Positions 1-6,067 of a DNA stretch of 6,240 nt are shown one piece after another. Both the position numbers and the translations under genes were made by a program. The notes beneath the pieces were generated by a model that was given only the letters and a program-made list of their open reading frames with translations, did not search any database and had not been told where the DNA came from. Numbering within the stretch: position 1 is the first letter of the stretch; every line of letters begins with the position of its first letter. Source of the stretch: Bordetella parapertussis (GTDB lineage: Bacteria > Pseudomonadota > Gammaproteobacteria > Burkholderiales > SG8-41). The stretch is taken from assembly GCA_945863085.1 (NCBI GenBank), contig CAMBCD010000170.1, forward strand, positions 1 to 6,240. The letters are read 5' to 3'.

Positions 1-183
1 TTCTATTACCTGCGCATCGTCAAGCTGATGTATTTCGACGCGCCGCTGGATCCCGCGCCGGTGACGGCATCAGGCGACGTGCGTGCACTGCTGACGGTGA
101 ACGGCCTCGCCATGCTGGTGCTGGGCATTGCGCCGCAGCCGCTGATGGTGCTCTGCATCGAAGCCGTCCGCGCTTCGATCTAG
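1..183 (+). CDS. nuoN: NADH-quinone oxidoreductase subunit N, C-terminal end (partial)
   Basis: Only the last 60 codons and the TAG stop are in the window; the gene begins upstream. NuoN is one of the antiporter-like membrane subunits of respiratory complex I, which moves protons across the inner membrane while electrons pass from NADH to quinone. The visible part opens with FYYLRIVKLMYFD, the pattern usual near the end of NuoN. A short polar stretch and a final hydrophobic helix (NGLAMLVLGIAPQPLMVLCI) follow. The next gene, a DUF2818 membrane protein, starts 25 bp later on the same strand, as is common in betaproteobacteria, and this supports the call. The identification rests on a C-terminal fragment plus context. 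Another antiporter-like subunit (NuoL or NuoM) is less likely, because nuoN is normally the last nuo gene. Confidence 0.88.
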   Translation, partial: FYYLRIVKLMYFDAPLDPAPVTASGDVRALLTVNGLAMLVLGIAPQPLMVLCIEAVRASI

Positions 184-208
184 GCGCCGGTCTCAGGTCC
201 CGACCCTC

Positions 209-511
209 ATGGACTGGAGCACCGCGGCGCTCCTGTTGCTGGCGCTGGTATTCGCCAACCTGCCGTTTTTCACCGAACGCATTTTTTTCGTCAAATCTGT
301 TTCGGGTGGCAACAAGGCCCTGGGTTGGCGGCTGCTGGAGCTCGTCGTGCTGTACGGCATTGCCGGCGGCGCGGCCTGGCTGATGGAAAGCCGGGTTGGG
401 CAGGTACATCCGCAGAACTGGGAGTTTTACGCGATCACGGTCTGCCTGTTCCTGGTATTCGCCTATCCCGGTTTTGTCTGGCGTTATCTCTGGCGCAAGC
501 CGGGACTGTAA
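209..511 (+). CDS. DUF2818 family small membrane protein
   Basis: A 100-residue hydrophobic protein with three likely membrane helices, at about residues 5-21, 41-58 and 71-91. The first ends in ANLPFFTERIFF and the last lies in a C-terminal WEFY...YPGFVWRYLW region, both characteristic of the DUF2818 family. Genes of this family usually sit directly behind nuoN in betaproteobacteria. The biochemical role is unknown to me; a part in complex I assembly or stability is only inferred from position. The ATG at 209 is 25 bp after the nuoN stop. It has only a weak purine-rich stretch (AGG near 193) before it, so translation may be partly coupled to nuoN. The gene ends in TAA at 509-511, 28 bp before the stop of the convergent regulator gene, and I see no intrinsic terminator hairpin in that gap. 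Confidence 0.85.
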   Translation: MDWSTAALLLLALVFANLPFFTERIFFVKSVSGGNKALGWRLLELVVLYGIAGGAAWLMESRVGQVHPQNWEFYAITVCLFLVFAYPGFVWRYLWRKPGL

Positions 512-539
512 GCGGAGGATGTCCGGCACCGCGCTGTGT

Positions 540-2558
540 TCAGGCGCGTTCCGAGTTGCGGCTGCGGGCAGCGACTGCGCCGGCGCCCAGGCGGGCGACC
601 GGTTGCAGGAATTGTCCCTGCGCATAGAGCGTTCCCGCATCCTTCAGCAGCTTCAGTGTTTCCGCGCTTTCGACACCCTTGGCGACCACCTGCCGGTTCA
701 GGTCGTGGGCGAGGCCGTTGACCGCCTTGACGAACACCCGGCTCTCCGCGTTTTCGTGCAGATCCTGGGTGAAACTGCGGTGGATTTTCAGGTAATCGAC
801 TTCGAAACGCTTCAGGTAATAAAAAGAGCTGAAGCCGGTGCCGAAATCATCCAGCGCAAACCGTGAACCCAGCGGGCGCAGCCGGTCGATGAAGGCTGCC
901 GTGGCATCGATGTTTTCCATGGCCGCTTTTTCGCTGACTTCGAACACCAGGCGCTCGCCCGACACCCCCGACGACTGCACGATGTCGACCAGCTCGTTGA
1001 CCCAGGCGTTGTCGGAAATCGACGCTGACGACAGGTTGAGCGAATAACGCTGGCGCGGCAGCTGGCTGTTTTCGTGGATGTGGGTCAGCACACGGGTCAG
1101 CACGCGCTGATCCAGTGCCGGTGCATAACCCATCGATTCGGCGCTGCCCATGAATTGCCGTGCTTCGGCCCAGGCGCCGCGTTCATCGCGGATGCGCAGG
1201 AAAATTTCGTGGTGCATTGCAGCCCCGGTGCGCAGCTGCACCGCCGGCTGCATATACAGCGCAATCTTGTCCTGTTCCAGCGCTTCGACGATCAGCCGCG
1301 ACCATTGGGTGCGGCGATGGTTGGCGCGCAAGGCATCGGATGCAGGATTGAACAATGCAACGCGGTTGCGCCCCTGGTCCTTGGCCTGGTGTGTTGCGGC
1401 GTCCATTGCAGCGAGGAGTGTTGCCCAGTCGTCGCCGTGCAGCGGATGCAGCGCAATGCCGATCGAGGCGGTGATGCTGGACACCACGCGGTTATGCGCC
1501 GTTTCCAGGCGGTAATTCTGCACGGCGTCGAGCGCGATGGCGGCAGCAGCCTGCGCGTCTTCGCGGCGCGCCTCGGGCAGGTGCAGCACGAACTGGTCTT
1601 CGCCGACGCGAAACAGTTCGCCCTTGCGGTCGCGCGCGACGCTGCGCAGCACGCCGGACAGGCCGAGCACCAGCTGGTCGCCGGCGCCGTGGCCGAACAC
1701 CGTGTTGATACGTTTGAAATGGTCCATGTCGATCATCACGATCGCACCGGCCTGGCCGGTCTGCAGCGCGGCTTCGACCTGCCGCTGCAGCGCGCCGCGG
1801 TTGGGCAGGTCAGTCAGCGCGTCATGCAGGGCGACGTGTTCGGCGCGACGGATCGCCAAGTGCTGTTCGGTGACGTCGCGGGCGGTGCCGCGGCTGCCGA
1901 GCATTTCGCCGTTATCGTCGCGGGTGATCCGCGCATTGATGCCGATCCAGCGATCTTCGCCGCGCGCGGTGCTCAGGTGGGTCACATGATTCTGGACCTC
2001 GCCGTTGCGGCGCAGGGTCGACAGGAAGCGGCGGTTGGGCACATGCGCGCCGTTGGCCTCGAAACTGAAAAAGCAGCGCCCGATCAGGTCACGCGGGGCG
2101 AGGCCGAAAATTTCGTGGGCCGCGGCGTTGAGGTAGGTGAAGCGTCCTTCGGTATCGGTCTGCCAGATCAGGTCGTGCGAGGTTTCGACGAGATCGCGGT
2201 AACGGCCTTCGCTTTCGATCAGCAGCTGGATGATGCGGCGTTTCTCGGCGAGCGTTTTCTTGATGCTGGCCAGTTCGCGCGAGGTTTTTTCGGCAAACGC
2301 GCCGCCGTTGGCGAGGACCAGGCGGTCGATCACTTCCCTCGGGTAGCGGCGGTGGCCGCCCTCGGTGCGCTGGGCGCCGAGGATACCCTGTTCATCCCAG
2401 CGCCGGAGTTTCTGCGGCGAGATGCCGAGCAACCGTGCAGTCTGCTCGATGGTATAGGAGTGATCCTGATCGGACATGCGCGCGGTCTCGGCTTTTTCGG
2501 GTGGCGATGGCTGTTTCAGAGGCAGTTTAGCAGAGCCCGATGGCTGGCGTTTTTTCAA
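540..2558 (-). CDS. MerR-type HTH / PAS / GGDEF / EAL signalling protein with degenerate enzyme sites
   Basis: 672 residues from a TTG start. Domains in order: a basic, proline-rich leader (1-27); a MerR-type DNA-binding helix-turn-helix (about 35-82, with YTIEQTARLLGISPQKLRRW and the EGGHRRY wing); a charged helix (about 88-118); one PAS domain with its PAC end (about 118-232); GGDEF (about 240-402); EAL (about 418-655). DALTDLPNR (246-254) marks the start of GGDEF, but the signature reads GEDQF (319-323) and IND reads INT (284-286), so cyclase activity is unlikely. In EAL the motif is EIF (451-453). N508, E540, D570, D571, K591 and Q647 are kept, but the general-base glutamate of AEGVE is K627, so phosphodiesterase activity is also doubtful. 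There is no signal peptide or membrane helix, so it should be cytoplasmic. It lies 59 bp behind the rpfF-like gene on the same strand and is probably co-transcribed. The PAS-GGDEF-EAL part resembles RpfR, the receptor for a DSF-type signal; a role as a ligand- or c-di-GMP-sensing transcription factor is inference. An ATG at 2477-2475 (codon 28) is an equally plausible start. Confidence 0.9.
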   Translation of the reverse strand: MKKRQPSGSAKLPLKQPSPPEKAETARMSDQDHSYTIEQTARLLGISPQKLRRWDEQGILGAQRTEGGHRRYPREVIDRLVLANGGAFAEKTSRELASIKKTLAEKRRIIQLLIESEGRYRDLVETSHDLIWQTDTEGRFTYLNAAAHEIFGLAPRDLIGRCFFSFEANGAHVPNRRFLSTLRRNGEVQNHVTHLSTARGEDRWIGINARITRDDNGEMLGSRGTARDVTEQHLAIRRAEHVALHDALTDLPNRGALQRQVEAALQTGQAGAIVMIDMDHFKRINTVFGHGAGDQLVLGLSGVLRSVARDRKGELFRVGEDQFVLHLPEARREDAQAAAAIALDAVQNYRLETAHNRVVSSITASIGIALHPLHGDDWATLLAAMDAATHQAKDQGRNRVALFNPASDALRANHRRTQWSRLIVEALEQDKIALYMQPAVQLRTGAAMHHEIFLRIRDERGAWAEARQFMGSAESMGYAPALDQRVLTRVLTHIHENSQLPRQRYSLNLSSASISDNAWVNELVDIVQSSGVSGERLVFEVSEKAAMENIDATAAFIDRLRPLGSRFALDDFGTGFSSFYYLKRFEVDYLKIHRSFTQDLHENAESRVFVKAVNGLAHDLNRQVVAKGVESAETLKLLKDAGTLYAQGQFLQPVARLGAGAVAARSRNSERA

Positions 2559-2591
2559 GCGATTTTCCGGTTTTACTGGGTTGGAAAGGGA

Positions 2592-2630
2592 TTAGTGGAC
2601 AATCTTAGTGAACAAGCTCAGTGGACAACT
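2592..2630. repeat. Three tandem 13-bp direct repeats between the rpfF-like gene and the MerR-PAS-GGDEF-EAL gene
   Basis: The units are TTAGTGGACAATC (2592-2604), TTAGTGAACAAGC (2605-2617) and TCAGTGGACAACT (2618-2630), in exact head-to-tail register. The core AGTGRACAA is shared by all three. The third unit covers the stop codon and last codons of the rpfF-like gene; the other two fill part of the 59-bp gap before the TTG of the regulator gene. They could be a protein-binding array controlling the downstream gene, or the trace of a short slippage duplication of the rpfF 3' end, since each unit on the minus strand carries CAC followed by a stop triplet. The repeats are seen directly; any function is inference. 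Confidence 0.75.
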
Positions 2631-3544
2631 ACCGGCTCCTGCAGGCCATTCTGGCGGGACACCAGCCGCTGCATCAGTTTCAGGTCGCGCGTGGTCAGTC
2701 GCAATGCGGCCTCGACCCAGACGCCGACCACATCCAGCAGTTCGTCGTAGGTGACCTGGTGCACGCGGCGGCGCACGGCGGCCAGCGCGGCCATGCCGTT
2801 GCGGGAGCGGCTACGCTGCTTGATCAGCGCATTGACAGCAGCTTCACCGGCGCCGTCCTCGGCGACAACGTCGATGACCCCCAGTTCGCGCATTTCCTCG
2901 GCACTGTAGATTTTGCCGGAAGCGATGATGGCTTCCGCGGTGCGCTGCCCGACCTTGCGGTCGAGGAAGGAATAGGCGCCCATCCCCGGGAACAGGTTGA
3001 ACAGGATTTCCGGGAAACCGAAGCGCGAACTTTTCTCGGCAACGATGACGTCGCTGGACAACGCGGCTTCGAAGCCGCCGCCCAGGCATTCGCCCTGCAC
3101 CAGCGACACGGTGGTGACCGGCAGGCCGTGGCCGATGTAGTTGCGGTACAAGACGTCGATGCAGGCGCGGCCATAGGCGGACAGCGAGGCGCGGTCGCGG
3201 TGTTCGATTTTCTGGCGGAACAGGTCAAGGTCGCCGCCGAGGTTGAATACGCCGGGCATGCCCGAGGCGAGGATCACGTATTCGATGGGTTCGGATGCGT
3301 CACCGCAGTCAATCGTACCTTCGCTGTCGGCGAGGAAGTTGTAATAGGCGTCGATGTCGGAGAGCAGGCCCGGGTTGAAGCAGGGACGCGGTGCGGCGGT
3401 CCAGCGCGACCACAGCGCGCGTGTCGGGCGGTCGAAGTGAGCCTGCAGTTGCGGCGAGAAACGGAATTCGGTGTCGTTGTGGAACACCGGACGGACAACG
3501 GCGTGGTGGACGTTGATGACTGCGGCTGGCACTTGCATTTCCAT
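2618..3544 (-). CDS. rpfF: RpfF-like DSF synthase (crotonase family)
   Basis: 308 residues, close to the 289 or so of Xanthomonas RpfF. RpfF enzymes dehydrate a 3-hydroxyacyl-ACP to the cis-2-enoyl form and cleave the thioester, releasing the diffusible signal fatty acid plus other free fatty acids; they act in the cytoplasm. The crotonase oxyanion-hole region NLGGDLDLF is at 101-109. The stretch GECLGGGFEAALSSD (151-165) followed by GFPEILFNLFPGMGAYSFL (176-194) is strongly RpfF-like. E159 and E179 are 20 residues apart, as are the two catalytic glutamates of Xanthomonas RpfF (E141 and E161). The N-terminal 80 residues before the crotonase core also fit RpfF. The ATG at 3544 was chosen because AGGGG lies 9 bp before it; a second ATG two codons later is too far from that site. 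The next gene on the strand is a PAS-GGDEF-EAL protein and the divergent neighbour is a fatty acid ligase, both fitting DSF signalling. An ordinary enoyl-CoA hydratase is a less likely alternative. Which fatty acid it makes cannot be read from the sequence. Confidence 0.87.
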   Translation of the reverse strand: MEMQVPAAVINVHHAVVRPVFHNDTEFRFSPQLQAHFDRPTRALWSRWTAAPRPCFNPGLLSDIDAYYNFLADSEGTIDCGDASEPIEYVILASGMPGVFNLGGDLDLFRQKIEHRDRASLSAYGRACIDVLYRNYIGHGLPVTTVSLVQGECLGGGFEAALSSDVIVAEKSSRFGFPEILFNLFPGMGAYSFLDRKVGQRTAEAIIASGKIYSAEEMRELGVIDVVAEDGAGEAAVNALIKQRSRSRNGMAALAAVRRRVHQVTYDELLDVVGVWVEAALRLTTRDLKLMQRLVSRQNGLQEPVVVH

Positions 3545-3553
3545 GATGGCGAT

Positions 3554-3558
3554 CCCCT
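3554..3558 (-). promoter_or_regulatory. Ribosome binding site of the rpfF-like gene
   Basis: The minus strand reads AGGGG here, 9 bp before the ATG at 3544-3542. This spacing favours that ATG over the in-frame ATG two codons later (3538-3536), which would be 15 bp away. Confidence 0.6.
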
Positions 3559-3572
3559 GTGGTTATTGAGTT

Positions 3573-3584
3573 GATGAATCAGCG
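3573..3584 (-). repeat. 12-bp shared upstream element, copy facing the rpfF-like gene
   Basis: The minus strand reads CGCTGATTCATC, ending 28 bp before the rpfF ATG. A second perfect copy lies on the plus strand at 3856-3867, also exactly 28 bp before the ATG of the divergent aas-like gene. Inside it TGAT-TC-ATCA is a small inverted repeat on this copy (with one further base). It may be an operator for a shared regulator or a common leader (mRNA) element; which of these is inference. Confidence 0.7.
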
Positions 3585-3617
3585 GAAGTCAACAGCTTCC
3601 ATGACTGGAATTAGAGG

Positions 3618-3647
3618 CTAGTAAACGGGTGCAGGCAAATCTAACAA
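3618..3647 (-). promoter_or_regulatory. Candidate sigma70-type promoter for the rpfF-like gene
   Basis: On the minus strand TTGTTA (3647-3642) is followed after 18 bp by TACTAG (3623-3618). Both boxes match consensus only in part (4 of 6 and 3 of 6). The position, at the edge of the AT-rich core and with a leader of roughly 65 bases, is reasonable. In that case the 12-bp element would lie in the 5' leader. Confidence 0.25.
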
Positions 3648-3822
3648 AATGGGAGGTTTTGAAAAATATCAATAAAAACAACAAGTTGTAATCACCAGAT
3701 GGCGGGGAATTGGCAGCTTTGGCTCAACATGAAGTATTTTTTCCTTGATTCCGGCGTCATAAGCGGCTTTCGGTGGGCGGCCGGCCGTGCCACGGCGCTG
3801 TCTCCGGAACCCGGCCGGATGT

Positions 3823-3851
3823 TTGACTCCCGCGGGACTAGCCGTTAAAAC
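3823..3851 (+). promoter_or_regulatory. Candidate sigma70-type promoter for the aas-like gene
   Basis: TTGACT (3823-3828, 5 of 6 to consensus) and TAAAAC (3846-3851, 4 of 6) are separated by 17 bp. Transcription would start near 3858, inside the plus-strand copy of the 12-bp element and about 38 bp before the ATG. A 10-bp palindrome, TCCCGCGGGA (3828-3837), sits between the boxes and could be an operator. Confidence 0.4.
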
Positions 3852-3855
3852 CATG

Positions 3856-3867
3856 CGCTGATTCATC
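3856..3867 (+). repeat. 12-bp shared upstream element, copy facing the aas-like gene
   Basis: CGCTGATTCATC, identical to the minus-strand copy at 3573-3584 and at the same 28-bp distance from its own start codon. The two copies form an inverted repeat around a 271-bp centre. Outside the 12 bp the two flanks do not align beyond scattered bases, so this is a discrete element and not part of a longer duplication. Confidence 0.7.
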
Positions 3868-3895
3868 CACACCTCGCCAGGTACCAGATCAGCAC

Positions 3896-6016
3896 ATGCT
3901 GCGCGCCATACTGAAATTGTTGTTGGGCATGCTGTTCCGGGTTTCCGTCACCGGACACGGCAGCCAGCTGACGCGCGGCCGGCCGCTGGTGCTGGCCAGT
4001 TACGATTCGCTGCTCGATCCGCTGCTGGCGGCGCTGTTCCTGCCAGGCCGGCCGCTGATCGTGCTGCCGCAGACGCTGGCGACGCATCGCATCGCTGCGC
4101 TGCTGCGGCGTATTGCGGATTGTGCCGAACCCGCCGTCGGCGGCGACGCCATCAAGCGCCTGGTGCGCGAAGTGCGTGCCGGGCGGCCGGTGGTGATGTT
4201 CCCGCAGGAGCGGGCGACCACCACCGGCAGCACGATGAAGGTCTATGGCGCGGCCGGCGTGGTCGCCGTGCGCGCCGATGCCGACGTGATTCCGCTGCGC
4301 ATCCAGGGCACCCTGTATACGCGCTGGGCGGCCACCAGCGCGCGCTGGCCGCGCCGCTGGCTGCAGCGGGTGACACTGGCGATCCAGCCTTCGACACGGT
4401 TTTCCCGTCCTCCCGCTGGAGTTGCCGGCATCCGCAGGCAGCGCATGAACGATGAGCTGCAGGCCATCATGCAGCGGGCCATGGCCGATGCCGAGCCACG
4501 CCGCGCCTTGTTCAGCGCTTTGCTGGATGCGATCGAGCTGCACGGCCGCCGCAGCATCATCATCGAGGATATCCGCGGCCAGCTGCGGACGTACGCTGAC
4601 CTGCTGAAAGGCAGCCTGGCGCTGGGCCGGCTGACCGCAAAATTCACCGAGCCGGGTGAGCGGGTGGGTGTACTGCTGCCCAATCTCGGTGCCACGGTAT
4701 GCCTGGTGTTCGGGCTGGTATCGCGCGGCCGGGTGGCGGCGATGCTCAACTATTCCAGCGGTGTCGAGTCGCTGCGCGGCGCCTGTGCCGCGGCGACAAT
4801 CAAAACCGTCATCACCTCGCGCAGTTTCGTCGCTGCGGCCAAACTGGAGCCGCTGCTCGCCGGCGCCGCGGCCTGCCGCATCGTGTATCTCGAAGACCTG
4901 CGCGAAACGCTGACGCTGTCCGACAAATTATGGATTGTGTATGCGCTGCTGCGCCCGCGCCGGGTGTTGCCGGCGCAGGATCCGGCGGCCACCGCGGTGG
5001 TGCTGTTCACCTCGGGTTCCGAGGCGCGGCCCAAGGGTGTGGCGCTGTCACACGACGGCATGCTGGCCGCAATGGCCCAGCTGCGCGCTGTGATCGATTT
5101 TGGTCCCGACGACAAATACCTCAATGCGCTGCCGATGTACCACATCTTCGGCCTGGTCGTCGGCACGCTGATGCCGCTGCTGACCGGCACCCGGCTGTTC
5201 CTCTATACCAACCCGCTGCATTACAAGGCCATCCCGGAGTACGCCTACAGCCGGGACTGCACCTATGTCTTCGGCACCAGCACCTTCCTCGGCAATTACG
5301 CGCGCCAGGCCCATCCCTATGATTTCTACCGCATGCGTTTTGTCATTTCCGGCGGCGAAAAACTGCACCCGGAGGTCACCCAGCTGTGGTTCAGAAAATT
5401 CGGCCTGCGCGTGCACGAAGGTTACGGCGCCACCGAGTGCGGTCCGGCGATGGCCTTCAACGCGCCGCTCACCTTCCGTGCCGGCACCGTCGGACGGTTC
5501 CTGCCGGGCATGGAATACCGCATCGTGCCGGTGCAGGGGATCGACAAGGGCGGCGTGTTGCACGTGCGCGGCCCGAACCTGATGCAGGGTTACCTGTTTT
5601 CTGACGCGCCCGGGGTCATGCAGGCACCGCGCTCCGAAGTGGGCGCGGGCTGGTACAACACGGGGGATGTGGTCAGTGTCGACGCCGATGGTTTTGTCAC
5701 CGTGCATGGCAGGGTTAAACGGTTTGCCAAGATCGCAGGGGAAATGGTGTCGCTGGAGCGCGTGGAATTCATCGCCTACCACGCCTCGCCCGGATACAAA
5801 CATGCGGCGGTGGTCGAGATGACGCGTACCGGCGAAAGCACGGTGCTGCTGACCACCGACCCGGCGCTTGACCGCATCGCGCTGCAGCAGGCGGCGCGGC
5901 AGATCAATGCGCAGGAACTGGCGGTGGCGCGGCGCGTGGTCAAGGTCGATACGCTGCCGCTGCTGGGTACTGGCAAGGTCGATTACGTCACGCTGAAAGA
6001 AATGGTGGTGCTGTGA
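3896..6016 (+). CDS. aas: Aas-like acyltransferase / acyl-ACP (acyl-CoA) synthetase fusion, acyltransferase site degenerate
   Basis: 706 residues, against about 719 for E. coli Aas, which it resembles from the first residues (hydrophobic start leading into RVxVTG) to the end. Aas activates fatty acids on ACP and re-acylates lysophospholipid at the inner membrane. Residues 1-190 form a PlsC-type acyltransferase domain. Its HX4D motif reads YDSLLD (36-41), with tyrosine for the catalytic histidine, and the EGR motif reads QER (104-106) inside FPQERATTTGS. From about 215 on is an AMP-forming synthetase with all main motifs: LFTSGSEARPKG (370-381), YGATE (510-514), GWYNTGD (585-591), GRVKRFAKIAGE (605-616) and the adenylation lysine K694 in LGTGK. 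The likely activity is therefore fatty acid activation without normal acyl transfer. The ATG at 3896 fits the family start, although no good Shine-Dalgarno sequence precedes it. The gene is divergent from the rpfF-like gene, so recycling of fatty acids freed by that enzyme, or turnover of the signal as by RpfB in Xanthomonas, is a reasonable inference. No lplT transporter gene is next to it. Confidence 0.88.
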   Translation: MLRAILKLLLGMLFRVSVTGHGSQLTRGRPLVLASYDSLLDPLLAALFLPGRPLIVLPQTLATHRIAALLRRIADCAEPAVGGDAIKRLVREVRAGRPVVMFPQERATTTGSTMKVYGAAGVVAVRADADVIPLRIQGTLYTRWAATSARWPRRWLQRVTLAIQPSTRFSRPPAGVAGIRRQRMNDELQAIMQRAMADAEPRRALFSALLDAIELHGRRSIIIEDIRGQLRTYADLLKGSLALGRLTAKFTEPGERVGVLLPNLGATVCLVFGLVSRGRVAAMLNYSSGVESLRGACAAATIKTVITSRSFVAAAKLEPLLAGAAACRIVYLEDLRETLTLSDKLWIVYALLRPRRVLPAQDPAATAVVLFTSGSEARPKGVALSHDGMLAAMAQLRAVIDFGPDDKYLNALPMYHIFGLVVGTLMPLLTGTRLFLYTNPLHYKAIPEYAYSRDCTYVFGTSTFLGNYARQAHPYDFYRMRFVISGGEKLHPEVTQLWFRKFGLRVHEGYGATECGPAMAFNAPLTFRAGTVGRFLPGMEYRIVPVQGIDKGGVLHVRGPNLMQGYLFSDAPGVMQAPRSEVGAGWYNTGDVVSVDADGFVTVHGRVKRFAKIAGEMVSLERVEFIAYHASPGYKHAAVVEMTRTGESTVLLTTDPALDRIALQQAARQINAQELAVARRVVKVDTLPLLGTGKVDYVTLKEMVVL

Positions 6017-6067
6017 TAGTGTTGCCCGCGCCAGTCACGGAAAAATTACCGTTCAAGGAGACGCCTC

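Larger units (their letters stand above)
3545..3895. promoter_or_regulatory. Divergent intergenic region between the rpfF-like and aas-like genes
   Basis: These 351 bp contain no convincing gene and should hold the promoters of both divergent genes. About 3620-3750 is clearly AT-rich against the GC-rich surroundings, with A and T runs at 3657-3681 and 3735-3743, and about 3760-3840 is GC-rich. Listed separately are the paired 12-bp element and two promoter candidates. Other symmetric sequences are: ACAAC-AA-GTTGT (3678-3689); CGGCCGGCCG (3778-3787); GCCGTG-C-CACGGC (3784-3796); TCCCGCGGGA (3828-3837); and a 5-bp hairpin GGAAG/CTTCC with a 7-base loop (3584-3600) in the likely rpfF leader. Any could be an operator; none matches a site I can name. 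No intrinsic terminator is evident. Confidence 0.6.

Noticed and set aside
512..539. Gap between the convergent DUF2818 and regulator genes as a bidirectional terminator
   Set aside because: The 28 bp contain no adequate hairpin or T run in either direction.
1074..2750. A 558-codon open frame on the plus strand, opposite the MerR-PAS-GGDEF-EAL gene
   Set aside because: It is antisense to a gene with clear domains throughout, its translation shows no recognisable motif, and long antisense frames are common in GC-rich DNA.
2621..3574. A 317-codon open frame on the plus strand, opposite the rpfF-like gene
   Set aside because: It is the shadow of a well-supported crotonase gene; its translation is low-complexity and without domain signals.
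3564..3592. TTGACT on the minus strand (3592-3587) as the -35 box of the rpfF-like gene
   Set aside because: At 17-bp spacing the -10 position reads TCAATA (poor), and transcription would begin at or within the ribosome binding site, leaving almost no leader.
3669..3872. A 67-codon minus-strand frame in the divergent intergenic region
   Set aside because: It has no ribosome binding site I can see, its composition looks like translated GC-rich and AT-rich non-coding DNA, and it overlaps the likely promoter and 12-bp element of the aas-like gene.
3863..4543. A 226-codon minus-strand frame opposite the start of the aas-like gene
   Set aside because: It is antisense to the acyltransferase domain, glutamine- and arginine-rich with no domain pattern, and best explained as a GC-driven shadow frame.
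6037..6052. ACGG...CCGT inverted repeat after the aas-like gene as a terminator
   Set aside because: The stem is only 4 bp with an 8-base loop and no following T run, so it is not a credible intrinsic terminator.
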